Origin: Mycolicibacterium chubuense NBB4
Lineage (GTDB): Bacteria; Actinomycetota; Actinomycetes; Mycobacteriales; Mycobacteriaceae
Assembly (NCBI RefSeq): GCF_000266905.1
Contig: NC_018022.1
Coordinates: 310,001 to 374,000 of the forward strand
Direction: 5' to 3'
DNA length: 64,000 nucleotides
The position numbers and the translations under genes were made by a program. Under the pieces are notes generated by a model that was not told the DNA's origin, did no database searches, and saw only the letters and a list, made by a program, of their open reading frames with translations. Shown in pieces: positions 1 through 8,982 of the stretch; the stretch's first letter is position 1, and each line of letters opens with the position of its first letter.

Positions 1-1
1 A

Positions 2-2746
2 GCACGGCAGCGCTACGACGAACTCGTCGCCCGGCTGCAGGCCGAACACGACCACGTCCTGCTGGTTCAAGACCTGCTGGCCGATCCGGTCACCGAAGCA
101 CAAGCCCTCAGCCCCGACCGCAGCGCCTGGTACTTGCCGGTAGGGGTGACTGGCACATTGGGAGACCCCACCGCCGCCGCGTCGGTGAAGGCGGTGCGCA
201 GCATCGCCGCAGAAGTATTTGCCGGATCAACGGTCACCGCGCAGGTCACCGGTCCGCCAGCGACGTTCAGCGACATGATCGCCTCCGCCGAGCATGATCT
301 GCTGCTGATCTCGATCGCTACCGTCGGCATTATCGCGCTGATCCTGCTGATCGTCTACCGATCGGTGTTCACCGCGTTGCTGCCCCTGCTGGTGATCGGG
401 TTGAGCCTGGCCGTCGGACGCGGTGTGCTCTCCGCGCTGGGCCAGATGGGCATGCCCGTCTCCCAGTTCACGGTTGCGTTCATGACCGCGATCCTGCTCG
501 GCGCGGGCACCGACTACACTGTGTTCCTGATCAGCCGCTACCACGAACAGCGCCGCGCGCAGGTGCCCCCCGACCAGGCCATCATCCACGCCACCGCCAG
601 CATCGGACGCGTCATCCTCGCCTCCGCCGCGACCGTGGCCTTCGCCTTCCTCGCCATGGTCTTTGCCCGACTCAGCGTCTTCGCCGCCCTCGGCCCGGCG
701 TGCGCCATCGCCGTCCTGTTCGGCTTCCTGGCCACCGTCACCCTGCTCCCGCCAGTACTGGCGATCGCCGCCAAACGCGGCATCGGGGAACCTAAATCCG
801 ATCGCACCCGCCGCTACTGGAACAGCGTCGCCGTGGCCGTGGTCCGTCGCCCCGTGCCGCTACTGATCGTCAGCCTGGTCATCTTGCTCGCACTGTCCGC
901 GGTCGCGGCAACCATCAAAATCAGCTACGACGACCGCAAAGGTCAACCAGCCAGCACCGCGAGCAACCAGGGCTACCAGCTGCTGGACCGCCACTTCCGC
1001 AAAGACATCGTCATCACCCAATTCCTGGTCGTCGAAAACCCTACCGACATGCGCACCGGCAAAGGACTCGCCGACCTCGACGAAATGGCCTCCCGCGTCT
1101 CCCAAGTCAGCGGCGTCACCAAGGTTTCCGGAGTCACCCGCCCTACCGGGGAACGCCTCGACCAAGCGGAACTGGCCTGGCAGAACGGTCAGATCGGAGA
1201 CAAAATGGCCGGCGCCGTCGCCGAGGGCAACGCCCGCAAAGGCGATCTCGCCAAACTCACCGACGGCGCCGATCAACTCGCCGGCGGGCTGGCCCAACTC
1301 GACACCACGGTGCGCACCGCCCTGACCCCTCTCGCCGGAATTCTCGACCAAGCACAATCAGCAGGCACCCAAATCAACCAGTTCCGTCCACTACTGCAAC
1401 AGCTTTCGGCCACCGCCCCGGCCGCCGATCAAGCCATCCAATCCGGCCCCGGCCTGCGACCGCTGGCCGAGCAAGCAGCGAACGCGATCACCATGCTCGA
1501 CCCGCTCGTCGGCGCCCTCAACACCTCGCCATGGTGTGCGACCACACCGCAATGCGCCCAAATCCGCGACCAAGTACGAATCCTGACCACCCTGCGTGAC
1601 GGCGGATTCTTCGACCAGATCGCCGCCCTCGGCGACCGCTACAACCCCGCCACCAACGCCACCGTCACCGGCACCCTCACCAACGTCGAAAACGCGGTCG
1701 CCGCGCTGGACAAGGCGTTCGGCGCCCTCGGCAACCCCGACGACCTCGCCGCCAACCTCGACCGCCTCCAAGACGGAATCGGCCAACTCGCCTCCGGCGC
1801 CCAAGCGCTCGCGACCGGTGTGCGCACCCTCGCCGACAGCAACATCGAAATGCTCTCCGGCATGAGCCAAATCGCCACCCAATTGCAAAACTCCGCACGC
1901 GCGGCCACCGACTCCGACTCAGCAAGCGGGTTCTACCTACCCGCCAACGCCTTCGAGAACAGACAGTTCACCGACGTCGCCAAACAATTCCTCGCACCCG
2001 ACGGCAAGACCGCGCGCTTCATGATCGAAACCAGCTACGACCCCTACAGCGTCGAAGCCATGGACCTCGCCAACCAAATCACCCATACCGCCAACACCGC
2101 ACGACCCAACACCTCACTGGCAGAAGCCACTGTCTCCGTCGCCGGGTTCCCCGCCGTGAACTCCGACATCCAACGACTCCTCTGGGCTGACTTCGCGCAA
2201 CTGGCCATCGCCACCACCCTCATCGTCGGCCTCATCCTGGTCCTGCTCCTGCGCGCGCTGCTGGCGCCGCTCTACCTGCTCGGCACCGTCCTACTCAACT
2301 ACCTGGCCTCCCTCGGCATCGGCGTCCTGGTCTTCCAATGGGGATTCGGCCAAGAAATCGCCTGGCCCGTACCACTATTGGCATTCATCATCCTCGTCGC
2401 CGTCGGCGCCGACTACAACATGCTGCTCGTCTCACGACTGCGCGAAGAATCCGGCGGTAACATCCGTGTCGGCGTCCTGCGCACCGTCGCCAACACCGGC
2501 GCCGTCATCACCTCCGCGGGCCTGATCTTCGCCGCCAGCATGTTCGGCCTCATGGTCGGCTCCGTCGCCATCATGATTCAAGCCGGCCTCATCATCGGCG
2601 CCGGGCTGCTACTCGACACCTTCGTCGTACGTACCCTCACCGTGCCCGCGATCGCCACACTCCTACGCGAAGCCAGCTGGTGGCCCCAGCGACCCACACG
2701 ACAACAACCACTCCTCCCTTCGAACCCGGCGGAAGCACACCCATGA
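2..2746 (+). CDS. MmpL-family RND transporter, 5' end outside window
   Basis: This is the 3' part of a mycobacterial MmpL gene. MmpL proteins are inner-membrane RND transporters that export lipids, siderophores or drugs using the proton gradient. The frame is open from base 2 (ARQRYDELVARLQ...), so the true start lies upstream. About 914 residues are visible of the 950-1000 usual for the family. Membrane segments cluster in two groups with a long soluble region between them (roughly nt 930-2150). The proton-relay Asp-Tyr pairs typical of MmpL are present as GTDYTVFLISRYHEQ (about nt 507) and GADYNMLLVSR (about nt 2405). Substrate cannot be told from sequence. The stop overlaps the next ATG by four bases, so the genes were translationally coupled. 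Confidence 0.95.
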   Translation, partial: ARQRYDELVARLQAEHDHVLLVQDLLADPVTEAQALSPDRSAWYLPVGVTGTLGDPTAAASVKAVRSIAAEVFAGSTVTAQVTGPPATFSDMIASAEHDLLLISIATVGIIALILLIVYRSVFTALLPLLVIGLSLAVGRGVLSALGQMGMPVSQFTVAFMTAILLGAGTDYTVFLISRYHEQRRAQVPPDQAIIHATASIGRVILASAATVAFAFLAMVFARLSVFAALGPACAIAVLFGFLATVTLLPPVLAIAAKRGIGEPKSDRTRRYWNSVAVAVVRRPVPLLIVSLVILLALSAVAATIKISYDDRKGQPASTASNQGYQLLDRHFRKDIVITQFLVVENPTDMRTGKGLADLDEMASRVSQVSGVTKVSGVTRPTGERLDQAELAWQNGQIGDKMAGAVAEGNARKGDLAKLTDGADQLAGGLAQLDTTVRTALTPLAGILDQAQSAGTQINQFRPLLQQLSATAPAADQAIQSGPGLRPLAEQAANAITMLDPLVGALNTSPWCATTPQCAQIRDQVRILTTLRDGGFFDQIAALGDRYNPATNATVTGTLTNVENAVAALDKAFGALGNPDDLAANLDRLQDGIGQLASGAQALATGVRTLADSNIEMLSGMSQIATQLQNSARAATDSDSASGFYLPANAFENRQFTDVAKQFLAPDGKTARFMIETSYDPYSVEAMDLANQITHTANTARPNTSLAEATVSVAGFPAVNSDIQRLLWADFAQLAIATTLIVGLILVLLLRALLAPLYLLGTVLLNYLASLGIGVLVFQWGFGQEIAWPVPLLAFIILVAVGADYNMLLVSRLREESGGNIRVGVLRTVANTGAVITSAGLIFAASMFGLMVGSVAIMIQAGLIIGAGLLLDTFVVRTLTVPAIATLLREASWWPQRPTRQQPLLPSNPAEAHP

Positions 2747-2832
2747 CAAGGATCTTGGCCACCCTCGCTCTAATGATCGGCGCCGCGATTACCACCGCGC
2801 CGGCAGCCGGGGCCAGGACTCCGTGCTCCTAG
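2743..2832 (+). pseudogene. Truncated secreted ORF downstream of mmpL (29 aa)
   Basis: The ATG overlaps the mmpL stop (ATGA). The product begins with a typical signal peptide (basic MTR, then LATLALMIGAAITT, then a small-residue cleavage region APAAGA) and stops after RTPCS. A signal peptide with five residues behind it is unlikely to be a complete protein. I read it as the 5' remnant of a secreted or lipid-transport accessory gene of the mmpL operon, cut off where the mobile region begins. The original family is not recognisable. Confidence 0.55.
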
Positions 2833-2872
2833 GTGGTGGTGGTCATTTGGGATTCCTTCCTCGGGTTTGACC

Positions 2873-2911
2873 TGTTGCCTATAGTTTACGGCCAGTAAAC
2901 TATAGGCAACA
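2873..2911. promoter_or_regulatory. Perfect 17-bp inverted repeat, probable operator
   Basis: TGTTGCCTATAGTTTAC is followed by GGCCA and then by its exact reverse complement. The dyad lies 31 bases before the ATG of the interrupted PAPS-reductase-like gene and overlaps likely promoter elements (TTGACC at 2867, TATAGG at 2901). Related sequences occur at 20529 (before the XRE gene) and 21805 (before the 21783 gene), which suggests one repressor acts on all three. A transcription terminator is less likely because no T tract follows. Confidence 0.6.
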
Positions 2912-2941
2912 CTTCGGAACCAGCGAAACGAGCGAATCCCA

Positions 2942-3033
2942 ATGAATGCGGGCAACGACCAGCTCCCCGGCATAGCCGAAACAGACTGTGGGTCAACAGT
3001 TGTGATGAGTTACGGGATGGGCGTCGACTCCAC
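2942..3033 (+). pseudogene. PAPS-reductase-like gene, N-terminal fragment split by transposon
   Basis: The ATG at 2942 opens a frame with residues VVMSYGMGVDST. This is the PP-loop (SxGxxS/T) that binds ATP in the adenine nucleotide alpha-hydrolase/PAPS reductase fold. At 3034 the reading is broken by the end of the transposon. The continuation (TAILLRWLTDPSSRDFDLRDLIVISADTGGEF) is found 14.3 kb away at 17298. Joining the two flanks restores GVDSTAILLRWL in frame. Such proteins are common in mycobacteriophages and plasmids; their substrate is unknown. The gene sits behind the palindrome at 2873. Confidence 0.8.
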
Positions 3034-3064
3034 GGTTATGGTGACACTTCACTGCTGTCGCAGA
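3034..3064 (+). repeat. Left terminal inverted repeat of the transposon
   Basis: It starts GGTTATG (3034-3040) and contains GCTGTCGCAGA (3054-3064). Both blocks recur inverted at the right end (17267-17295), with a 13-base spacer here and an 11-base spacer there. These are probably the recombinase binding sites. Confidence 0.75.
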
Positions 3065-3126
3065 GGTCCCTAGCCAACGCCAGCTTCGCTGTGTTTGGCG
3101 TGTTCAGATCCCGGAGGATCTCAACC

Positions 3127-4572
3127 TTGCTCATGTACAAGACGTCACCGGTGAGAGCGCTCGGCGCACCTGGGCTCGGCGGTGACGAAGCCCAGGTGCT
3201 GCGTCGTGCCGGTGTAGGCGACGGGCTGCCGTTCCTACTCGGCCCCGACGGCTCGTACGACCTGGAGTTGAACCGGTTCGTGCGCGAGTTGGACGGGTGG
3301 GGTGTGCGCTCGGAACACACGAGAGAGGCGTACGCGCGTGATCTGATGTTGTTCGGCCGCTTCCTCCACGAGCACCGTGGTGGACGGTCCATCTGGGACG
3401 CCGGCCAGGACGATCTGCGCGCCTACAAGCGGGCGCGGCGGCGGACCAAGGGCTTCACGGTGTCCGCGTCGACCTGGAACAGGTTCATCGCGGCGCTAGA
3501 CAAGTGGGTCAAGTGGGCGATACACGAGGAGCTGATCGAGGCCCAGCCGTTCCGCATGGTGGAGAAGACGGTGTTGACGCCCCGCGGGCTGGTACGGGTG
3601 CTGTTCAATGCCGAGCGCGAGGTCGAGGACAGCGCCGGGCCGGTGCGGTTCCTGGCCTACGAGGACTACCTGGTGTGGCGGGACGTCGGGTTGCGTGGCC
3701 AACTACCCGACGGCTCGCCGGACCCGAGTTGGCGCGGTCGGCACGGCGAGCGCAACGCGGTGTTCGCCGACCTGTTGGTCTGCACCGGGATGCGGCTGAG
3801 AGAGGCGTCGAGCCTCCTGGTCACCGAGGTACCGCCGCTGGCGCAGCGGCGGCTGACCGGAGACCTGAACCTGCCCGCGACGATCACCAAGCGCAGCCGG
3901 CCGAGGACGGTTTTCGTGTCGCGCCGCGTGCTGCGCGACCTGCACCACTACGTCGACATCGAACGCGACGAACTGGTCGAGCGCCGCCGGGCGGCCGGGG
4001 CTTACGGGTGTACGGACGCCTGGATGGGAGTTCGCTCCGCCGGCAAGACTGCGCTGACGCTCGTCGAGGATGGCCGCTCGCGGCCGTACTCGCGGGTGAC
4101 GATCGAGGAACGGCAGCGACTGTGCCGGGTCGGCGACGACGGTCCGGGTGGTCCGTTGTGGCTGTGGCTCGGTGAGGACGGCTTGCCGCTGTCGCGGTCG
4201 ACGTGGCAGGCGGTGTTTCGGCGAGCCAACGAACGGTGCGCCCGGTTCGGCCTGGACCTGGTGGTCCATCCGCACGCCCTGCGTCACACATTCGCCGTGC
4301 ACATGCTCGGGCTGCTGCTGCGCCAGACCGTCCGCGCGTTGCGCATGGAGCCCGGCGAGACCCTGATGAGCCAGCAGGTGAAACGGCTGCTGGTCGGCGA
4401 CCCGCTGCGCAAGTTGCAGCTACTGCTCGGCCATCGCCAGCGCGAGACGGTCTTCGTCTACCTCGACGTCCTGGACGAGGCGCAGGAGATCGTGCTGTCC
4501 GCGCTGCGCGAATGGGATGAACAAGCCGAAGCGCTGAGCAGGGTCCGGCTTGAGGATGGTGCTGCCGCGTGA
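3127..4572 (+). CDS. Tyrosine recombinase, first of trio (TnpA-like)
   Basis: This is a site-specific recombinase of the phage-integrase family that should cut and join the transposon ends. An N-terminal SAM-like DNA-binding domain (TREAYARDLMLFGRFLHEH) is followed by the catalytic domain. Catalytic residues visible are Arg in TGMRLREASSL (near residue 222), H-x-x-R in HALRHTFAVHM (near 382-386), and GH...Y in LLGHRQRETVFVYLDV (Tyr near 444). TTG at 3127 sits 9 bases behind GGAGG; ATG at 3133 is an alternative. The stop overlaps the next start (GTGA), so the trio is translationally coupled. Length (about 480 aa) suits the family. Confidence 0.88.
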   Translation: MLMYKTSPVRALGAPGLGGDEAQVLRRAGVGDGLPFLLGPDGSYDLELNRFVRELDGWGVRSEHTREAYARDLMLFGRFLHEHRGGRSIWDAGQDDLRAYKRARRRTKGFTVSASTWNRFIAALDKWVKWAIHEELIEAQPFRMVEKTVLTPRGLVRVLFNAEREVEDSAGPVRFLAYEDYLVWRDVGLRGQLPDGSPDPSWRGRHGERNAVFADLLVCTGMRLREASSLLVTEVPPLAQRRLTGDLNLPATITKRSRPRTVFVSRRVLRDLHHYVDIERDELVERRRAAGAYGCTDAWMGVRSAGKTALTLVEDGRSRPYSRVTIEERQRLCRVGDDGPGGPLWLWLGEDGLPLSRSTWQAVFRRANERCARFGLDLVVHPHALRHTFAVHMLGLLLRQTVRALRMEPGETLMSQQVKRLLVGDPLRKLQLLLGHRQRETVFVYLDVLDEAQEIVLSALREWDEQAEALSRVRLEDGAAA

Positions 4573-6407
4573 ACCGCACCGAGGGTGCCGGCTCCGGTCG
4601 CCGTGGCCGCTGGGCGGCTTTCCCGACCGAGGAGCAGATGCCCGCGCAACCCGCTCCTGTCCCGGACATCGGTCCGCTGGTGCTCCGGCTGCACCTGGAT
4701 GGCGCCGACCGCACGTTCGACATGTCCGCGTGGCCATGCCCGCGGTTGACCCGCCAGCTTGCCGCGACGCTGCGCACGGTGGCCGCCGACGGACCCGAAT
4801 CGAGTTACCAGGCGTTCAAGGTGAACCTGTTCTCGGTGCGGAAGTTCGTGCGGTTCATCACTGGAGCCGAACCGCAGAACGCCACCGAGGTCGAGTTCAG
4901 TGACCTGGAGGCCGAGCACATCGACGCGTTCGAGCAGGCGCTGATCGCCGAGTACGGACCGGACAGTGACCAGCCGCGCATCAGCATCGGTGTGGTGGTC
5001 CGGCTGCTCCGCGTGGCGTTCGACGCCAGCCCCACGACGTTCGATCCCGACCTGGCTATCCGGCTGAGGTTCCTCGGACGGGAAACCCGTGCCCGTCAGA
5101 CGAGACCCTTGGATGCCTACCCGCAGAACGTGTTCGAGGCGATCAGGAACGCCGCGCTGGCGGATGTCCGCGCGATCGCGCGCCGAATACAGGATGGCGA
5201 AGCCCGAGCCGCGACGGGCCAGGACCCGAACGTCGGCGGTTGGGATGTGATCGAGAACGTGCTGTGGCACATCGCCCGTCACGGGCCTGTCACGATGCAG
5301 TTCCTGCGGCCCCTGGTCGGCAAGAGGCTGGGCAACGGGCGCCCGCTCAACGCGGCGCTCATCCTCACTCGGGAGGACAACGTCGTGTTCCTGATCCTGC
5401 TGATCTGCATGACCGGGCTTGAGCCGGAGTGCGCCAAGCGGTTGCAGGCCGACTGCTTGACCAACCCGGCCCGCGGGTTCGTGAGTGTCAACTATGTCAA
5501 GCGGCGCGCGCACGGTCGCCGGATCTCTAAGTCCATGCGGGTCAGCGATGGCGGTGCCCTGCACCATCCCGGCGGTCTGATCCGACTGGCGCTGCGGCTC
5601 ACCGCGCGAGCCCGCGAGTTTAGTGGCAGCACCGATTTGTGGGTCGACTACGGAGACAAGGGCCTGCGGGACTCCTTCCCGCTCGGCGGGCAGGGTCCTT
5701 GGGGTCACGTGGACAACTGGCAGAAACGACACGGCATCGACCAGATGACCGACGCTGACGGAACGCCGGTGCGGCTGGATCTGCGGCGGCTGCGCAAGAC
5801 CTACAAGTCCCAGCAATACCTCAAAGCCACCGGCGTGCTCGCCGACTTCACCCAGGGCCACACCGCCGACGTCGCCGCAAACCACTACGCAAACATCCCC
5901 GCCCACGACGAGCTGCACGACCAAGCCGTGGAGAACGGCCTGCGCGAAGCGCTGGACGTCGCGCTGCCGCCGCCGGTGGTACTCGACGAGGACGGCACCC
6001 GCCTCGATGCCGGAGAAGGGGACCTGCCACCCGAGCAGGTGCAGGCGCTGCTGTCGCGCGAGAGCGACGTGTTCCTGGCCTCCTGCCGCGACTTCTACGA
6101 CTCGCCTTTCGGGGCGAAGGGCAAGCCGTGCCCGGTGTCGTTGTGGGGCTGCCTGGAGTGCCCGAACGCGGTGTTCACCACCCGGCACCTGCCGCAGGTT
6201 CTGACCTTCCTGGACTTCATCGAGCGCCAGCGGGAGGAGTACCCCGTCAGCGAGTGGAACGTGCGCTACGGCCTGGCGTGGGACCGGATCGTGCGCGGCA
6301 TCCGGGCCAAGTTCCGAGACGAGCAGATCACCACCGCCCAGACGATCGCCGAAAGCGGTGGGGCACGGTTGCTGCTGCCGCCCGAGTTCTGGGAGGCCGT
6401 CGCGTGA
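4569..6407 (+). CDS. Tyrosine recombinase, second of trio (TnpB-like)
   Basis: This 612-aa protein is the second coupled recombinase, beginning at the GTG inside the previous stop. The C-terminal half carries a recognisable catalytic domain: RRLRKTYKSQQYL (near residue 404) and GHTADVAANHYANI with a candidate nucleophilic Tyr near 439. The usual TGxR box reads TGLEPECAKRL, so the first catalytic Arg may be absent or displaced. The last 90 residues hold a Cys cluster (CPVSLWGCLECP near 520), probably a small zinc-binding element typical of this subfamily. It presumably works as a complex with its two partners at the ends of the element. Confidence 0.85.
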   Translation: MNRTEGAGSGRRGRWAAFPTEEQMPAQPAPVPDIGPLVLRLHLDGADRTFDMSAWPCPRLTRQLAATLRTVAADGPESSYQAFKVNLFSVRKFVRFITGAEPQNATEVEFSDLEAEHIDAFEQALIAEYGPDSDQPRISIGVVVRLLRVAFDASPTTFDPDLAIRLRFLGRETRARQTRPLDAYPQNVFEAIRNAALADVRAIARRIQDGEARAATGQDPNVGGWDVIENVLWHIARHGPVTMQFLRPLVGKRLGNGRPLNAALILTREDNVVFLILLICMTGLEPECAKRLQADCLTNPARGFVSVNYVKRRAHGRRISKSMRVSDGGALHHPGGLIRLALRLTARAREFSGSTDLWVDYGDKGLRDSFPLGGQGPWGHVDNWQKRHGIDQMTDADGTPVRLDLRRLRKTYKSQQYLKATGVLADFTQGHTADVAANHYANIPAHDELHDQAVENGLREALDVALPPPVVLDEDGTRLDAGEGDLPPEQVQALLSRESDVFLASCRDFYDSPFGAKGKPCPVSLWGCLECPNAVFTTRHLPQVLTFLDFIERQREEYPVSEWNVRYGLAWDRIVRGIRAKFRDEQITTAQTIAESGGARLLLPPEFWEAVA

Positions 6408-8518
6408 CCCGCGCCCCCGCACCGCGCCCGTCCGCCGCGCCGGAGCCATCGGCCGATCCCTGGGTGCTGCCCGAGTCCTTGACCACCGAGACAACTGGCC
6501 GCGGCCCCCGGTTCAGCGACGACATCTGGGATTTCCGACCGTTCGCGCCCCGCAGCAACGGCTACCTCCGGCTGGACTTCACCGAGCTGCCCGACGAGAT
6601 CGCGATGCTCACGGCCAAGGAGTTCATCTACTCCCGCATCCACCGCGTGGTCCCGCTGTCCTACGGATCGCGGACCGCCCGACCGATGAAAATCACCAAC
6701 ACCTACAAGGACTTCATCATCGTGCGTCAACTGTTTACCGAGCTCGGCAAGCAGGGCGTGACGCGCTTGGCGCAGGCCCGCCAATCCCACCTGGACGCGA
6801 CCGCACGCGTCTGGCGTGAGACCTGTGTGCCAAACACGCTGGCTGTCCGGATCGGCGTCATCCAGCACCTGGAGGCGCACAGCCCGTACCTGACCGCGGA
6901 CCGCCTCACCGTCGTGCCCTGGAAGGGCCGCCCGGCCACCCAGGTCGCCGGGCGGCGACCGGACGAGGAGAACAGCACCCCGCGCATCCCCGAGCCGATC
7001 ATGGCTCCACTGCTGCGCGCCGCCCTGTTCTACGTCCAGACCGCCAGCCGGGACCTCCTGGCCGCCCAGCGGGAAATCGCCGACCTGGAGCAGGCCCGAG
7101 CAGGCGGCCGGTGCCGGCATGGCGAGGCTGTCACCAAGATCGAGGCGTTCCTGGACCGCCGCCGTCAGGAGGGGCGAGGTGTTCCCGCACTGCCGCTGTA
7201 CTGCCTGGCCCAGCGCCCGACCGCGCCGGTTGTCGACGGCGTCGTGCAAGCCCCGAACGCCGCTCTCGTCGCCCTGATGAGCGGAACCAACAGCTTCCAG
7301 GGGCATCCGACACGGCTGATGGAGCAGATCGGCGCCGAGATCGGCTACGAAGAGGGTGGTCTGGACACGCCGATCTCGACGTGGCCGGACACCGGGCGAC
7401 CCTGGCGAGGGCGGCTGAATCACCGCAGCCTGCATGACGAACTGCACCACCTGCGCACCGCCTGCTGGGTGCTGGTGGCTTACTTGTCAGGACTTCGGGA
7501 CATGGAAGTCCTGGAGCTGGCGCGGGACTGCGCTGTCACCACCACCACCGCCGTTGACGGCCGGACCCGCTACAAGCTGCGCGGCCGGGTCTTCAAGGGC
7601 CGCAAGCTCACCGGTGACGAGGCCGAGTGGGTCGTGCTCGACGCCGTTCACGAGGCGATCGACGTCCTGCTGCAGATCAACGACGACCCCACGCATCTGT
7701 TCGGTTACCGGCTCTGGCCCGCCAGCAAGCCACGGCTGGCGAACAAGCTCACCGAGCGCCTCGGTGGTTTCCGGGACCACGTCAACGAGCTGTTCGGTAC
7801 CCAATCGTCCGACGGGGTGGCCGAACCGTTCGTCCCCGCCGACGGGGAACAGCAGTGGGTGTTCACCACCCGGCAGTTCCGGCGGAGTCTGGCCTGGCAT
7901 ATCGCACACCAGCCCTTCGGTGTGGTCGCCGGTGCCCGGCAGTACCACCACGCCAAGGTGACCATGTTCGAGGGCTATGCCGGGACCTCAGCCTCTGGGT
8001 TCGCCGCCGAGGTCGCCGCCGAGGAGGCGGTCGCCATGCTCGACTACGTGGAGGATCTTTACCGGGATTGGAACACCGGCGCCCAGTCCGGCGGTGGGGC
8101 GGCCGAGCGGATCAACGCCGAGTTCCAGCGCATTCGGCGCGAGCTGGGTGATCTCCCCGGCGTCGTGTCCGACGAGCTGCGGCTGCGGACGATGCTTCGG
8201 CATCTCACCAAGACGCTGCATCCCGGCGTGCTCAACGACTGCTTCTTCAACGCGGCGACCGCGGTCTGTGTCAAGCGAGCCAAGGTCGTCGGGCAGCCCG
8301 TTCCGCAGCACAACATGTGCCTGCGCTGTCCGAACGCCCGACGGTCCACAGTGCACCGGCCCCGGCTGGCCGCCGCCCGCAATCAGGCCCTGGATCTCCA
8401 GGCGTCCTGCGAGAAAGCCGGTCCGGTCCCGAAACTCCAGCAGGTCGCGCTCACCGGCTACATCACCGAGCTCGACCAGCTCATCGGTGATCTCGACAGC
8501 GAGGAGGCGCAGGCGTGA
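6404..8518 (+). CDS. Tyrosine recombinase, third of trio
   Basis: GTG at 6404 overlaps the previous stop and gives 704 residues. The frame is open further upstream but in the shadow of the preceding gene. Catalytic signatures are SGLRDMEVLELARD (Arg near 363), a Lys in FKGRKL (near 398), TTRQFRRSLAWHIAH (near 488) and Tyr in FEGYAGTS (near 524). A C-terminal Cys cluster (NDCFFN...CVKRA...NMCLRCPNARRS) resembles that of the second recombinase. Three consecutive large tyrosine recombinases in one operon define recombinase-in-trio modules. Division of labour among the three is not known from sequence. Confidence 0.87.
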   Translation: MTRAPAPRPSAAPEPSADPWVLPESLTTETTGRGPRFSDDIWDFRPFAPRSNGYLRLDFTELPDEIAMLTAKEFIYSRIHRVVPLSYGSRTARPMKITNTYKDFIIVRQLFTELGKQGVTRLAQARQSHLDATARVWRETCVPNTLAVRIGVIQHLEAHSPYLTADRLTVVPWKGRPATQVAGRRPDEENSTPRIPEPIMAPLLRAALFYVQTASRDLLAAQREIADLEQARAGGRCRHGEAVTKIEAFLDRRRQEGRGVPALPLYCLAQRPTAPVVDGVVQAPNAALVALMSGTNSFQGHPTRLMEQIGAEIGYEEGGLDTPISTWPDTGRPWRGRLNHRSLHDELHHLRTACWVLVAYLSGLRDMEVLELARDCAVTTTTAVDGRTRYKLRGRVFKGRKLTGDEAEWVVLDAVHEAIDVLLQINDDPTHLFGYRLWPASKPRLANKLTERLGGFRDHVNELFGTQSSDGVAEPFVPADGEQQWVFTTRQFRRSLAWHIAHQPFGVVAGARQYHHAKVTMFEGYAGTSASGFAAEVAAEEAVAMLDYVEDLYRDWNTGAQSGGGAAERINAEFQRIRRELGDLPGVVSDELRLRTMLRHLTKTLHPGVLNDCFFNAATAVCVKRAKVVGQPVPQHNMCLRCPNARRSTVHRPRLAAARNQALDLQASCEKAGPVPKLQQVALTGYITELDQLIGDLDSEEAQA

Positions 8519-8937
8519 CCCGCGTCGCTACCCAAGTCCGCCTGGAGCAGGCGCTGACCCGGCTGCTCGCCGGTCAGCCGACTGTGACCGACGGCGAGCT
8601 GACGGTCTCCAACCTGTGCCGGGAAGCCGGTGTGGGCCGCGACTCGTTCTACCGCTCGCCTCCGGAGTTCAAGGACGCCGTTGTTGCGGCACAAGCGAAT
8701 CGAGAAGCCCAGCAACCTGAACTCGTCGCGCTGCGCGAGGAGATCACCGCCCTCAAGCGGGAACGCAAACAGACCGCCAGCGACCACGCCGCCACCGTGC
8801 GGGAACTGGAGGAGACGATCAGGGTCTACGCCAACCAGATCCAGGTCCTCGCCCTGCGCAACTCGGAGTTGGAGGACCAGATCCGACATCTGGCGCACCA
8901 CGATCCCGACGTGATCTCGCTTCACACCCGGAGGTGA
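8515..8937 (+). CDS. Small coiled-coil protein, TnpC/DUF6262-like
   Basis: This 140-aa protein starts at the GTG overlapping the third recombinase stop, completing a four-gene coupled operon. The N-terminal half looks like a helix-turn-helix (LTVSNLCREAGVGRDSFYRSPPEF). The rest is a heptad-rich coiled coil (ELVALREEITALKRERKQ... EETIRVYANQIQVLALRNSELEDQI). Position and shape match the accessory TnpC of Tn554 and the DUF6262 proteins that follow such recombinases. TnpC affects orientation and efficiency of insertion in Tn554; a similar role here is inference. Confidence 0.75.
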   Translation: MTRVATQVRLEQALTRLLAGQPTVTDGELTVSNLCREAGVGRDSFYRSPPEFKDAVVAAQANREAQQPELVALREEITALKRERKQTASDHAATVRELEETIRVYANQIQVLALRNSELEDQIRHLAHHDPDVISLHTRR

Positions 8938-8982
8938 CCCCCGTCCACCGACGCTGTGACACCGAGAGCGGCCGGGCGGTTT

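Noticed and set aside
4458..6494. 678-codon minus-strand frame opposite the second recombinase
   Set aside because: No start context or motif, and it is opposite a coupled recombinase with catalytic residues.
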